A program made the position numbers and the translations under genes. A stretch of DNA of 64,000 nt. Source: Streptococcus pseudopneumoniae. Its GTDB lineage: Bacteria; Bacillota; Bacilli; Lactobacillales; Streptococcaceae. Shown here piece by piece: positions 8,933 through 18,882 of this stretch. The notes under the pieces were generated by a model. The model had not been told where the DNA came from. It searched no databases and saw nothing but the letters and a program-made list of their open reading frames with translations. The DNA is taken from the NCBI RefSeq assembly GCF_001074155.1, contig NZ_JUUZ01000008.1, forward strand, positions 1 to 64,000, read 5' to 3'. Each line of letters starts with the position of its first letter. Position 1 is the first letter of the stretch.

Positions 8933-11155
8933 TTATTCTGAGTCTTTTGGTGTTTCTGTAGTTTCTTTCTTAGGTTTGTGGTCCTTGTGGTGGTGACGAG
9001 GACGATCGCCATGACGATGACCTTTTTCCCCTTTTTCTTCTGAACGTTCAGGTTTTGGCGGACGTGGCAAGAGTGCCTTCATAGAAGCATCTACACGACC
9101 TTTTTCATCGATCTTAATAACCTTCACATCTACAAAATCACCAATTTGAACTAAATCTTCTACATTATTAGTACGAGTCCAAGCCATTTCAGAGATGTGT
9201 ACGAGGGCATCTGTCTTGTCAAAGAGGTTGACAAAGGCACCGAATTTCTCGATACGAACAACTTTGGCATGGTAGACTTCGTCCACTTTCGCTTCACGAA
9301 CCAAACCAGCAATGATTTCTTTAGCACGGTTGATGGCATCTTGGTCGCTAGAGTAGATCGATACGTTACCTTCTTCGTCGATGTCAATCTTAACGCCTGT
9401 TTCAGCGATGATCTTATCGATGGTTTCTCCACCCTTACCGATGACAATCTTGATCTTATCAACATCAATCTTGATGGTATCAATTTTTGGAGCAGTTGGA
9501 GCCAATTCTGGACGAACTTCTGGAATAGTTGCTTCGATCACATCAAGGATTTCAAAACGAGCTTTCTTGGCTTGAGCAAGAGCTTCCGTCAAGATTTCTG
9601 CAGTAATCCCTTGGATCTTGATATCCATTTGAAGGGCTGTAATCCCGTCGCGAGTACCTGCAACCTTAAAGTCCATGTCGCCAAAGTGGTCTTCCAAACC
9701 TTGGATATCTGTCAATACTGTATAGTTGTTACCGTCTGAGATGAGGCCCATAGCAATCCCTGCTACTGGTGCCTTAATTGGCACACCACCAGCCATAAGG
9801 GCAAGAGTGCCGGCACAGATAGAGGCTTGAGATGATGAACCGTTTGATTCCAAGACTTCTGCTACTAGGCGGATAGCGTATGGGAATTCTTCCAAGCTTG
9901 GCAATACTTGAGCAAGAGCACGCTCACCAAGAGCACCGTGACCAATTTCACGACGACCAGGTGCACCGTAACGTCCAGTTTCCCCTACAGAGTATTGTGG
10001 GAAGTTATAGTGGTGCATAAAGCGTTTCTTGTACTCTGGATCCAAACCATCGATGATTTGCGTTTCACCCATTGGCGCCAAAGTTAAGATAGAAAGAGCC
10101 TGAGTTTGTCCACGAGTAAAGAGACCTGAACCGTGCACACGGGGAACGAAGTCAACAACCGCATCCAAAGGACGGATTTCATCGACCTTACGACCATCAG
10201 GACGAACCTTGTCTTCTGTGATCAAACGGCGCACTTCTGCGTGTTCCATTTGTTCCAAGATTTCAGCCACATCACGCATGATACGGTCAAATTCTTCATG
10301 GTCTGCATATTTTTCTTCGTAAACAGCTGTGACTTGGTCTTTTACTGCTTGAGTTGCAGCTTCACGAGCTAATTTTTCTTCTACTTGAACCGCTTTTTGG
10401 AGGTCACTGTTGTAAGCTGCGATGATTTCAGCCTGCAATTCAGCATCTACATGAAGCAATTCTACTTCTGCTTTTTCCTTACCGACTGCCGCAACGATTT
10501 CTTCTTGGAAGGCAATCAATTCTTTAACGGCTTCATGTCCTTTGAGAAGGGCTTCCAACATGATTTCTTCTGACAATTCTTTGGCACCAGACTCTACCAT
10601 GTTGATAGCGTGTTTAGTACCAGCTACTGTCAATTCAAGAAGCGATTGCTCTGCTTGTTCTTGCGTTGGGTTGATGATGATTTCCCCATCAATATAACCT
10701 ACTTGTACTCCAGCGATTGGTCCGTCAAACGGAATATCTGAGATAGACAAGGCCAATGATGAACCAAACATAGCTGCCATTGGTGCAGATGCATTTTCAT
10801 CGTAAGAAAGAACAGTATTGATGACTTGCACTTCATTACGGAAACCTTCCGCAAACATTGGACGGATTGGACGGTCAATCAAACGCGCTGTCAAAGTCGC
10901 ATCTGTTGAAGGACGTCCTTCACGTTTCATAAAGCCACCAGGAAATTTCCCAGCCGCATACATTTTTTCTTCGTAGTTGACTTGAAGTGGGAAGAAATCC
11001 CCAGTTGCCATCTTCTTAGACATAACGGCAGCAGTCAAGACAGTTGACTCACCGTAACGTACCACAACAGAGCCATTTGCTTGCTTAGCAACCTGACCAG
11101 TCTCTACGATCAACTCACGACCCGCGAAAGTCGTTTGAAACACATGTTTTGTCAT
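8933..11155 (-). CDS. pnp: Polynucleotide phosphorylase
   Basis: A 740-residue PNPase that degrades RNA 3' to 5' with phosphate. Two RNase PH-like domains (about 1-230 and 310-545) flank an all-alpha linker, followed by KH ([20 protein letters not shown]) and S1 ([18 protein letters not shown]) RNA-binding domains and a charged His/Lys/Glu-rich tail. The start at 11155 ([10 protein letters not shown]) was chosen because AAGGGG precedes it and the family begins here. The frame stays open for 45 more codons to a GTG at 11290 with no ribosome site; see the leader entry. Confidence 0.95.
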   Translation of the reverse strand: MTKHVFQTTFAGRELIVETGQVAKQANGSVVVRYGESTVLTAAVMSKKMATGDFFPLQVNYEEKMYAAGKFPGGFMKREGRPSTDATLTARLIDRPIRPMFAEGFRNEVQVINTVLSYDENASAPMAAMFGSSLALSISDIPFDGPIAGVQVGYIDGEIIINPTQEQAEQSLLELTVAGTKHAINMVESGAKELSEEIMLEALLKGHEAVKELIAFQEEIVAAVGKEKAEVELLHVDAELQAEIIAAYNSDLQKAVQVEEKLAREAATQAVKDQVTAVYEEKYADHEEFDRIMRDVAEILEQMEHAEVRRLITEDKVRPDGRKVDEIRPLDAVVDFVPRVHGSGLFTRGQTQALSILTLAPMGETQIIDGLDPEYKKRFMHHYNFPQYSVGETGRYGAPGRREIGHGALGERALAQVLPSLEEFPYAIRLVAEVLESNGSSSQASICAGTLALMAGGVPIKAPVAGIAMGLISDGNNYTVLTDIQGLEDHFGDMDFKVAGTRDGITALQMDIKIQGITAEILTEALAQAKKARFEILDVIEATIPEVRPELAPTAPKIDTIKIDVDKIKIVIGKGGETIDKIIAETGVKIDIDEEGNVSIYSSDQDAINRAKEIIAGLVREAKVDEVYHAKVVRIEKFGAFVNLFDKTDALVHISEMAWTRTNNVEDLVQIGDFVDVKVIKIDEKGRVDASMKALLPRPPKPERSEEKGEKGHRHGDRPRHHHKDHKPKKETTETPKDSE

Positions 11156-11433
11156 TTTAATCCCCTTTGGATTGATAAAATTATACGCCTTGCCTACAAA
11201 AATCAGGATACAAAGGGCGTTAAGAATCCCGTATGAAAATAGGAGATTGACGTAGTGTGCGATGCACATCAGGAAATCTATCTTTTTCACTAGGGATTTA
11301 GCCCGTGTTCAACTCCGAAATTACTTTAGGTCTGATTCTTTACCTTACATCTCTTTGATATAAGATTAAGACTGCTTAAACATTGTTTATACCCTCATCT
11401 TTGTATCAAGTACGTACAGAGTCTATTTTATCA
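11156..11433 (-). promoter_or_regulatory. pnp: pnp upstream region with two candidate promoters and a possible leader
   Basis: This gene-free stretch holds an extended -10 TGATAAAAT (11425-11433) that would give a leader of about 265 nt, and a TATAAT (11180-11185) that would start transcription about 18 nt before the pnp ATG. A small hairpin GTGC-ATC-GCAC lies near 11257-11267. The 45 codons preceding the ATG are open in the pnp frame and encode a hydrophobic sequence, but no ribosome site precedes the GTG at 11290. No known riboswitch was recognised. Confidence 0.45.
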
Positions 11434-11463
11434 TATTTTTCTTAAAAAGTACGGTCTTTTCTA

Positions 11464-11505
11464 TAAAAAAGGAACCATTCTGCTATGAAAAGAAGAATGG
11501 TTTGC
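11464..11505 (-). terminator. Terminator of the metE-metF unit
   Basis: Stem AACCATTCT / AGAATGGTT with a 12-base loop, followed on the minus strand by CCTTTTTT. It lies 12 bases after the metF stop and separates the met genes from pnp. Confidence 0.88.
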
Positions 11506-11516
11506 TTTTGATTATT

Positions 11517-12377
11517 TTAAGGTTGGTGATTGAACAAGGCATGGGTAGCTTGGTGGATGTACTGAGCTGTGTCTGCGTTGTTCATGGTGTAGAGATGCAC
11601 GCCTGCTACGTCTTGCGTTACCAAGTCCACGATTTGGTCTACGGCATAGGCAAGTCCTGCTGCTCTGAGTGACTCAGGGTCATTCTCATACTTGTCTAAG
11701 ATGGCTTTAAACTTACGTGGGAGATGGATATTCTCACAAGTCTTCAAGAGACGAAGAGCTTGGTTACGATTCAGGATTGGCATAATACCGGCATGAATAG
11801 GAACATCAATCCCTGCCAAGGTACACTTGTCTTGGAAATCGTAGAAACGCTCATTGTCAAAGAATAGCTGAGTGACAAGACTCGAACAGCCTGCATCCAC
11901 TTTTCTCTTAAGATTTTGGATATCTGAGATTTGGTTTGGCGAATCCGGGTGACCTTCTGGGTAACAAGCTCCAATAATATCAAAATGCGGTGCCTGTTCA
12001 TTGATAAACTCAATCAAGTCAGTGGCGTAACGAAAATCCTTTTGTGGCTCCACACCTGGAATGATATCCCCACGAAGAGCCAAGATTTTCTGAACACCAA
12101 CTTTATCCAAATCCGCAATGGTCTCAGCCACCTTATCCTTAGTCAAATAGATAGCTGGCAAGTGAGCAATGGTCGGAATCTCCAAATCATTTTGGATATA
12201 GTCTGCCAAACGAACCGTCGTCTCTTTGATATTAAATTTATTATTACTAGCAGTCACACTGATGAAGTGTGGTGCCAAGCCCTGCATGTCTTTCAGGGCT
12301 GCAATAATGTTATCATTGCCTACTGCTGGGTTTGGAGGGAAAACTTCAAATGAGAGAGACGGTGTTTGACGCGACAT
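11517..12377 (-). CDS. metF: 5,10-methylenetetrahydrofolate reductase
   Basis: A 286-residue FAD-dependent TIM barrel that makes 5-methyl-THF, the methyl donor used by MetE. The N-terminal LSFEVFPPNP carries the conserved Glu, and ALRGDIIPG and GACYPEGHPDSP are family blocks. It follows metE by 61 bases on the same strand and ends at a terminator, so metE-metF form one methionine unit under the MET-box upstream of metE. Confidence 0.95.
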   Translation of the reverse strand: MSRQTPSLSFEVFPPNPAVGNDNIIAALKDMQGLAPHFISVTASNNKFNIKETTVRLADYIQNDLEIPTIAHLPAIYLTKDKVAETIADLDKVGVQKILALRGDIIPGVEPQKDFRYATDLIEFINEQAPHFDIIGACYPEGHPDSPNQISDIQNLKRKVDAGCSSLVTQLFFDNERFYDFQDKCTLAGIDVPIHAGIMPILNRNQALRLLKTCENIHLPRKFKAILDKYENDPESLRAAGLAYAVDQIVDLVTQDVAGVHLYTMNNADTAQYIHQATHALFNHQP

Positions 12378-12438
12378 ATGTATAACCTTTTCTAGTTGAT
12401 TTCTTACTGATCACCCGTGTAGAGAGAACTGTCTTTTC

Positions 12439-14688
12439 TTACAATTTCTCACGCGCAGCTTTCGCAGCGTCTACAAGGCGGATCAAGCTTTCTTTAGTTT
12501 CTGGGATACCACGTGTTTTCAAACCACAGTCGGGGTTGATCCAAACTTTTCTGCTTGGTACTTTAGCAAGGATTGCTTCGATGGTGTGGTCGATTTCGCC
12601 TTCGTTAGGCACACGAGGTGAGTGGATATCGTAAACTCCAGGTCCAACTTCTGTCTGGAAGTTTTTCGCTTTGAGTTCGTCCAAGATTTCAAGGTTTGAA
12701 CGGCTAGCTTCAAATGAGATAACGTCCGCATCCATGTTGTCGATAGCTGGGATGATATCTGTAAATTCTGAGTAACACATGTGAGTGTGGATTTGTGTAT
12801 CTGGTGCTACTGTTGAGTGTACCAAGCGGAAGGCTGGAATAGCCCAGTCAAGGTAGTCTTCGTACCAGTCGCTACGACGGAGTGGCAATTTCTCACGAAG
12901 AGCAGCCTCGTCGATTTGGATGATTTTCACACCTGCAGCTTCAAGGTCAAGAACTTCATCCTTGATTGCAAGAGCGATTTGAAGAGTAGAATCCTTGATA
13001 GAGATGTCTTCACGTGGGAATGACCAGTTAAGGATGGTAACAGGTCCAGTCAACATACCTTTAACAGGTTTGTCAGTACGGCTTTGTGCGTAGCTAGACC
13101 ATTTCACAGTGATTGGGTTGAGACGAGTCACATCACCCCAGATGATTGGTGGTTTAACCCCACGCATACCGTATGATTGTACCCAACCATTCTTAGAGAA
13201 GAGGTAACCTGACAAGTTTTGACCGAAGTACTCAACCATGTCGTTACGCTCGAATTCACCGTGTACAAGCACGTCAAATCCAACTTCTTCTTGCCATTTG
13301 ATCCATTCGTCGATGGTTTCAGCAAGGAAAGCATCGTATTCTTCTTGAGACAATTCACCCTTACGGAAGGCCAAACGCTTCGCACGAACTTCCTTAGTTT
13401 GAGGGAATGAACCGATAGTTGTTGTTGGAAGAGCTGGAAGTTTGAAGGCATCTTCTTGGATAGCTTCACGTTCTGCAAAGGCTGGCAAACGAGTGTAGTC
13501 TGCATCTGTCAATCCAGCGATACGCGCACGAAGTTCCGCATTTTCACCAACACGTTCAGTCGCAAAGAGTTCTTTGTTAGCTGCAAGAGCCTCTGCACCT
13601 TGACCATTGCGGATAGCATCCAAGTCACGGATCTCATCCAATTTTTCAACTGCAAATGCAAAGTGGTTCAAGATAGCTGGTTCAAATTCTTCATTAGCAG
13701 TTGTAAATGGCACATGAAGAAGTGAACATGAGCTAGTCAATACGATGTTTTCAGCTGGGATTTGCTCAAGAATAGCCAAGCTCTTTTCGTAGTTGTTGCG
13801 CCAGATGTTCTTACCATTGACAATACCTGCATAGAGAGTCTTGTCAGCTGGGAAGCCACCTTTAACAAGTTCAAGAGTTTTCTTACCTTCAACGAAGTCA
13901 AGACCGATGGCATCTACTGGCAATTTCACAAGGTCAGCGTATACGTCACGAACGTCACCGAAGTATGTTTGAAGCAAGACTTCAAGACCTTTTTTGTCAG
14001 CCAAGAGTTTGTTGTAGATGTTCAAGAAGAGTGCTTTTTCTTCTTCTGTCAAGTCTTTGACAAGAGCAGCTTCGTCGAGTTGGATACGAGTTGCACCAAG
14101 TTCAGCCAATTTCGCAAAAACATCTTGATAAGCAGCTACTAAGCTATCTACGAAGTCTTCTGCTTTCACACCTTCTTCAAAGTCTGACAATTGAAGGAAA
14201 GTGAATGGACCTACAAGGACAGGACGAGTGTTAAGTCCAAGCTCTTTAGCTTCTTGGAACTCATCAAAGATCTTGTGACCAGCCAATTTTACTTGAGTGT
14301 CTTTTTCAAATTTAGGAACGATGTAGTGGTAGTTGGTGTTGAACCATTTCTTCATTGGAAGGGCACGAACATCCCCTTTTTCTCCTTGGTATCCACGTCC
14401 CAAAGCAAAGTAGCGTTCAAGGTCTGACAAGTCCAAGTTTTGAACAGATGCAGGAACTACGTTGAAAAGGAAGGCAGCATCAAGGAAGTTGTCGTAGTGA
14501 GAAAAGTCATTTGATGGGATTTCAGTGATGCCTTTTTCTTTAACGATGTTCCAGTGTTTTGCACGTAATTCTTTCGCAGCAGCCAAAAGTTCTTCTTCTG
14601 AGATTTCTTTTCTAAAGTATTTTTCAGTTGTAAATTTTAATTCGCGGAATTCACCCAAACGAGGGAAACCGATAATTGTAGTTGACAT
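12439..14688 (-). CDS. metE: Cobalamin-independent methionine synthase
   Basis: A 749-residue MetE, full length, transferring a methyl group from 5-methyl-THF (triglutamate) to homocysteine. Two barrel halves are present. The C-terminal half holds the zinc ligands in HTHMCYSEF (His and Cys), an acidic ligand region, and the final Cys in [15 protein letters not shown] precedes the ATG. The next gene downstream is metF. A palindromic MET-box lies about 80 bases upstream, so expression should respond to methionine supply through MtaR/MetR. Confidence 0.97.
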   Translation of the reverse strand: MSTTIIGFPRLGEFRELKFTTEKYFRKEISEEELLAAAKELRAKHWNIVKEKGITEIPSNDFSHYDNFLDAAFLFNVVPASVQNLDLSDLERYFALGRGYQGEKGDVRALPMKKWFNTNYHYIVPKFEKDTQVKLAGHKIFDEFQEAKELGLNTRPVLVGPFTFLQLSDFEEGVKAEDFVDSLVAAYQDVFAKLAELGATRIQLDEAALVKDLTEEEKALFLNIYNKLLADKKGLEVLLQTYFGDVRDVYADLVKLPVDAIGLDFVEGKKTLELVKGGFPADKTLYAGIVNGKNIWRNNYEKSLAILEQIPAENIVLTSSCSLLHVPFTTANEEFEPAILNHFAFAVEKLDEIRDLDAIRNGQGAEALAANKELFATERVGENAELRARIAGLTDADYTRLPAFAEREAIQEDAFKLPALPTTTIGSFPQTKEVRAKRLAFRKGELSQEEYDAFLAETIDEWIKWQEEVGFDVLVHGEFERNDMVEYFGQNLSGYLFSKNGWVQSYGMRGVKPPIIWGDVTRLNPITVKWSSYAQSRTDKPVKGMLTGPVTILNWSFPREDISIKDSTLQIALAIKDEVLDLEAAGVKIIQIDEAALREKLPLRRSDWYEDYLDWAIPAFRLVHSTVAPDTQIHTHMCYSEFTDIIPAIDNMDADVISFEASRSNLEILDELKAKNFQTEVGPGVYDIHSPRVPNEGEIDHTIEAILAKVPSRKVWINPDCGLKTRGIPETKESLIRLVDAAKAAREKL

Positions 14689-14767
14689 GTTTTGTCCTCC
14701 AAAAATTGTTGTTGAAACTATCTTAACAGAAAAGAATCTGTCTGTATAATTGTAAAAAATTAGGCTT

Positions 14768-14790
14768 TGATATAGTTTGAAACTATATCA
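14768..14790. promoter_or_regulatory. MET-box upstream of metE
   Basis: A perfect 23-bp palindrome with core TATAGTTTGAAACTATA. This equals the MET-box described for the LysR-type regulator MtaR/MetR of streptococci. It lies just upstream of a plausible minus-strand promoter with a weak -35, as expected for an activator-dependent promoter. A second half-site (GAAACTAT) lies at 14715-14722. Confidence 0.88.
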
Positions 14791-14803
14791 CGATTTAAAG
14801 TAC

Positions 14804-14834
14804 AAAAAAAGATTTAGAGAAGATTCCCCAAATC
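14804..14834 (-). terminator. Weak terminator-like hairpin
   Basis: On the minus strand GATTT / AAATC (5 bp) encloses a long loop and is followed by seven T. It could end transcripts from the glycosylase gene before the metE promoter. The short stem makes this uncertain. Confidence 0.4.
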
Positions 14835-14931
14835 CTTTGGTAAATATAGATTGATAGCCTTTTAAGGTTGCTATGTTCTTCGCAAAAAAATATTGATTTG
14901 AAAGCTAGCTATGGCTTGTTATTAGAAAAGA

Positions 14932-15294
14932 CTATAGGTTGATCCCCTTGTCACGGAGATTTGCCAGACACTCCTCATAGTAGGCATGGTCATGCTCACT
15001 ATAGATCGGACTTTTTAGATTTTCCTCTGCTAAGTCTTGATAAGGAGGACAGGTCTTGCCCCGGTAGTTCTTGTCCAGCCACTCCGGACTGACATTGTAG
15101 CCACGACGCGCCATCTCCTCCATGATCAAGTCATGATAGACATAGAGACGATAAGGCGAGTGGGTAAAGACATAGTCCACCGTCGCATGCTTTCTGCCCC
15201 AGCCATTGCCACGAAGGGCACAGCACTCTCGATGTTGCCCCAAGAGCTGAGGACGGGGAAGTTGTGAAATCAAAGCCTCATGCCAAAGTCTCAT
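14932..15294 (-). CDS. Pyrimidine-dimer DNA glycosylase-like protein (Pyr_excise family)
   Basis: A 120-residue protein that opens MRLWHEALISQLPRPQLLGQ and contains HRECCALRGNGWGRKH and RLYVYHDLIMEEM. These are hallmarks of the T4 endonuclease V-related Pyr_excise family, which cuts DNA at UV-induced pyrimidine dimers. Activity of the bacterial short forms is not proven by sequence. It overlaps the upstream YbgA-like gene by 17 bases, implying translational coupling and a shared function. No separate promoter is seen. Confidence 0.75.
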   Translation of the reverse strand: MRLWHEALISQLPRPQLLGQHRECCALRGNGWGRKHATVDYVFTHSPYRLYVYHDLIMEEMARRGYNVSPEWLDKNYRGKTCPPYQDLAEENLKSPIYSEHDHAYYEECLANLRDKGINL

Positions 15295-15682
15295 GGGAGT
15301 CTCCTTTCAGCAAGGTAGAATGTTGCAGATAAGCATTTGGGTAACGCTCAAGCAAGTCTCTCGTCTGAGCAATCAAGTCTTCCTTGGAAGCTTGACCAAA
15401 GCGGTAGCGATCCAACAAGAGCATATAATCTCTGCGCTCGTCAAGGCTAGCTTGCTTTTTAAAATAGCCCCAAATATGCTGAAAGGCATTGCAAACCTGA
15501 CCCCTGTGTTCTGGAATCTGGCAGGCACGGTCAATCATCTCTTGAACCTGACTCACCTCCACCACTTCTTGCTTGAGATACTGGCGAATGTCCTTGTAAA
15601 TATTGCTGGAATGGCTCAAAACAAGGTATTTATTTTCCGCCCAGAGTTGCTGACAAAGGGCACGTTGGTTGTTGTTTCCCAT
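15278..15682 (-). CDS. YbgA/DUF1722 domain protein
   Basis: A 134-residue protein with the DUF1722 pattern: LWAENKYLVLSHSSNIYKDI near the N-terminus and a central HIWGYFKKQ...ERRDYMLLLDRYRFG block. In other bacteria this domain stands alone (E. coli ybgA, beside the photolyase gene phr) or is fused to DUF523/TudS. The overlap with a pyrimidine-dimer glycosylase-like gene here gives another link to repair of damaged bases. Its biochemical role is unknown to me. Confidence 0.75.
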   Translation of the reverse strand: MGNNNQRALCQQLWAENKYLVLSHSSNIYKDIRQYLKQEVVEVSQVQEMIDRACQIPEHRGQVCNAFQHIWGYFKKQASLDERRDYMLLLDRYRFGQASKEDLIAQTRDLLERYPNAYLQHSTLLKGDSHETLA

Positions 15683-15782
15683 ATTTCTCCTAACTTTCTA
15701 CTAGTTCCCAGGAAATACGGAAACAAAGTTGTATTTTAAAAATGAGCGAATGGATTTTTTGATGAATCTAACGTCCACTTCA

Positions 15783-18700
15783 CTAAATTCCTGAATAAAT
15801 CTCTACTAATAATTGAATCTGGTGTAAAACTTCTTGTTTCTTCCGTTCACGAGCTCCTTGTCTACGGCTAGTAGGCGGGATAATAGAATCCAAATCAGTT
15901 CCACTATTCTCAGCATATCCACGCTGGATTGCTCTATCAATAAATAGTTGATAATCGTTTACAAGTTTTTCATCCTCGACTAATTCACGAATAGCTGTTA
16001 CCTTACGTTCCTTACCATAAGTGTAGAAAGCATTGATAATATCATCGTGGTTTTTCAATATTTGCAAATCAGTGTCATTGATAAACCCAATCACTAACTC
16101 TTCCTTAGCACGAATATCAATACTTGAACGAATGACACGACTAACTTCAGCTTTCATTGCTTCTTTAGACTCAGAATTCTTAGATTTTTCAACAATCAAT
16201 GCCAGAATATAATCCAGATTAATCTCATCCGTTTTTAAGAGTTCAATCTCAAATTCAATATCTGAAAGGTCAACACCTAGGTCTTTCGTTCTTTCATAAT
16301 TTTTAAGATTTAAGAATTCATCTCGAATTTCTACATAAGAACTTCTTAAATCTTGGAGATAACCTTCCGAGATAGGCTTATCAATCTCTTGAAACTCATC
16401 ATAATTTCGAAGAACGTTATCAAGTTTCAGAAACTCACCAAATAACTTAACAAATTCTTTTTTATCATGTTCTGTTTCAATTTCTTGTGGGTTAGGGAAT
16501 CTTTCCAGAATTTCCTGACAGACTTCTGTATAACCTTTGACCTTAATACCCGTTACCTGATCCACGAAACCATCCATGTATTCACTAAAACTTTTTTCTA
16601 AGATAATATCAAGTTTATTAGTATCACCAAAGGTTTTGATAGCTTCTTGCGTAGCCTTTTCTAAATCGCGGAAACATACAATATTCCCAAAAGGTTTAAC
16701 CTTATTAAAAATTCGATTGGTTCTAGAAAAAGCCTGAATCAAACCATGATAACGTAGATTTTTATCGACAAAGAGAGTATTCATGGTTGGAGCATCAAAT
16801 CCTGTCAAGAACATACCAACGACAATCAGTAAATCCACTTCCTTAGACTTAACTCGTTTAGAAAGGTCACGATAGTAATTTTGAAACTCTTTCCCTTCAG
16901 TCGAATAGTTGGTCTTGAACATTTGATTATAGTCGTAGATTGCCTTAGAAAGAAACTCTTTAGATGAAAGAGGCATGGCTGCATCTTGAGGATCTAGCTC
17001 TTCATCTTGAATCTCACCATAAGCTGACTGTTCTTCGTTAGGCGCAAAGCTAAAAATGGTTGCGACCTTCAAACGCTTAGCTTCTGGTAATTCTGCTTGT
17101 TGTCGTTGAAGTTCTTCATAGTATAATTTCGCAGCTTCAATACTTTGTACAGCCAGCATGGCATTAAATCCAGATAGTTGTTTTTGTTTATGAGTATAGT
17201 GTTGATTTCGATGCGTCTTATCATTATAAACTCTCAACAGATACTCTGTGATAGTTGCTATCCGTTCAGGATGCAAAAGGAGCTCCTTCTCCATCTTTTT
17301 GAGCTTTTTCTCATCAAGCTCTCGACCAACTGCTTTTTCTGCTTCTCTATATTTATTGATTTCAGGTTTGATATAGTTATAGTCAACCTTGAACTTCAAC
17401 ACTTTTTTATCTCGAATAGCATCTGTGATAACGTAGTTGTGAAGTTGCTCTCCAAAAACCTCTTGTGTTGTTTCTCCAGTCAAGCTATTCTCTGGGAAAA
17501 TTGGGGTCCCTGTAAATCCAAATAAAGCATACTGTTTAAAAGCTTTTTTAATACGCTTTTGTGCTTTCCCAAACTGGGAGCGATGGCACTCGTCAAAAAT
17601 TAAGACACATTTTTTACTATAGATTTCATGGTTTGGATTCGCAGTGATGAATTTATTTAACTTTTGAATGGTTGTGACAACGATTTTACCATCATTTTCT
17701 TCAATACTACGTTGGAGTTCTTTTGTATTGTTGCTACCATTGACTGAATTCGGTTGGAATTTTTGATATTCCTTCATGGTTTGATAGTCTAGGTCTTTTC
17801 TATCCACCACAAAAATCACTTTGTCAATATAGTCCAACTCTGTTGCTAAACGAGCAGTCTTAAAACTAGTCAAAGTTTTCCCAGAACCAGTAGTGTGCCA
17901 GATATAGCCACAGGCATTGATCGTACCGAAATTCTTCATTTCATTTGTGGAATGAATCTTTCGTAAAATACTCTCTGTTGCTGCTATCTGATAAGGGCGC
18001 ATGATGAGCAAGGTATTATCAGCATCAAAAACACAATACTTGGTTAAAACCTCTAAAAGAACTCGTTTGCTCAAAAAGGTAACCGTAAAGTCCTCCAGGT
18101 CATGAATGGTTTTATTTTTACGGTCTGCCCATTCACAGGTGAATTCATAATGATTTTTATTTTGAGCTGTCGTATTTGCAAAGTAGCGCGTATAAGTCCC
18201 ATTAGAAATAACAAAGATCTGAATGTACTTGTATAAGGAATTCTCACTATTGAAGCTTTCCTTGCTATATCTATGGATTTGTTCAAAAGCTTCTTTTAGA
18301 CTAACACCACGTCTTTTCAATTCAATCTGAACTAACGGCAGACCATTCACTAAAATAGTAACATCATAACGGTTGGTATGACTACCCACTTGGGTCACCT
18401 GGTTGATGACCTGCATGCTATTGTTGTGAATGTTTTTCTTATCAATGATAAAAATATTCTTAATCCGTCCATCATCAAAGAAAAAGTCATAGATATGATT
18501 TTCTTGGATTTTTCGAGTTTTTTCAACTAGACCTTCATTGGGACAGTCTAAATACTCTACTACAAAGCGATCCCACTCAGCATCCGAAAAAGTCACCTTA
18601 TTGAGTTTTTCTATTTGAATCTTGGCATTTGCTAAGAGCTCTTCAGGCGTATGAATAGTTAAGCGTTCATAGTTGAGATGATTCACCAAATCAGAAATCA

Positions 18701-18827
18701 GCTGATTTTCTAAATCAGCCTCTGACTGATATTCTCTATCCGTGCGATACTCTGGTTGATACTCAGCCAAGAGAATCCCTTCATTTGTTTCCGCAATTAC
18801 TTCATGTACTCTTGAATAATCAACCAT
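15783..18827 (-). CDS. hsdR: Type I restriction enzyme, R subunit HsdR
   Basis: A 1014-residue motor-nuclease subunit. The PD-(D/E)XK nuclease comes first (D155 in RYDVTILV, E169-L-K171 in QIELKRR). The SF2 translocase follows, with Walker A TTGSGKT (312-318), FDECHRS (411-417), GFTGTP and the later QAFSRTNR motif VI. A helical C-terminal region should bind HsdM. All catalytic residues are present, so it looks active. It is the last gene of the hsdM-abi-hsdS-hsdR minus-strand order, 55 bases after hsdS. Confidence 0.96.
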   Translation of the reverse strand: MVDYSRVHEVIAETNEGILLAEYQPEYRTDREYQSEADLENQLISDLVNHLNYERLTIHTPEELLANAKIQIEKLNKVTFSDAEWDRFVVEYLDCPNEGLVEKTRKIQENHIYDFFFDDGRIKNIFIIDKKNIHNNSMQVINQVTQVGSHTNRYDVTILVNGLPLVQIELKRRGVSLKEAFEQIHRYSKESFNSENSLYKYIQIFVISNGTYTRYFANTTAQNKNHYEFTCEWADRKNKTIHDLEDFTVTFLSKRVLLEVLTKYCVFDADNTLLIMRPYQIAATESILRKIHSTNEMKNFGTINACGYIWHTTGSGKTLTSFKTARLATELDYIDKVIFVVDRKDLDYQTMKEYQKFQPNSVNGSNNTKELQRSIEENDGKIVVTTIQKLNKFITANPNHEIYSKKCVLIFDECHRSQFGKAQKRIKKAFKQYALFGFTGTPIFPENSLTGETTQEVFGEQLHNYVITDAIRDKKVLKFKVDYNYIKPEINKYREAEKAVGRELDEKKLKKMEKELLLHPERIATITEYLLRVYNDKTHRNQHYTHKQKQLSGFNAMLAVQSIEAAKLYYEELQRQQAELPEAKRLKVATIFSFAPNEEQSAYGEIQDEELDPQDAAMPLSSKEFLSKAIYDYNQMFKTNYSTEGKEFQNYYRDLSKRVKSKEVDLLIVVGMFLTGFDAPTMNTLFVDKNLRYHGLIQAFSRTNRIFNKVKPFGNIVCFRDLEKATQEAIKTFGDTNKLDIILEKSFSEYMDGFVDQVTGIKVKGYTEVCQEILERFPNPQEIETEHDKKEFVKLFGEFLKLDNVLRNYDEFQEIDKPISEGYLQDLRSSYVEIRDEFLNLKNYERTKDLGVDLSDIEFEIELLKTDEINLDYILALIVEKSKNSESKEAMKAEVSRVIRSSIDIRAKEELVIGFINDTDLQILKNHDDIINAFYTYGKERKVTAIRELVEDEKLVNDYQLFIDRAIQRGYAENSGTDLDSIIPPTSRRQGARERKKQEVLHQIQLLVEIYSGI

Positions 18828-18882
18828 AGTATGCTTCCTTTTTTGTTTTAATTGAGATTCTATTTCAATATGATTAAAGACT

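Noticed and set aside
11156-11290. A 45-residue N-terminal extension of PNPase
   Set aside because: The GTG at 11290 has no ribosome site, while the ATG at 11155 has AAGGGG and matches the family start.
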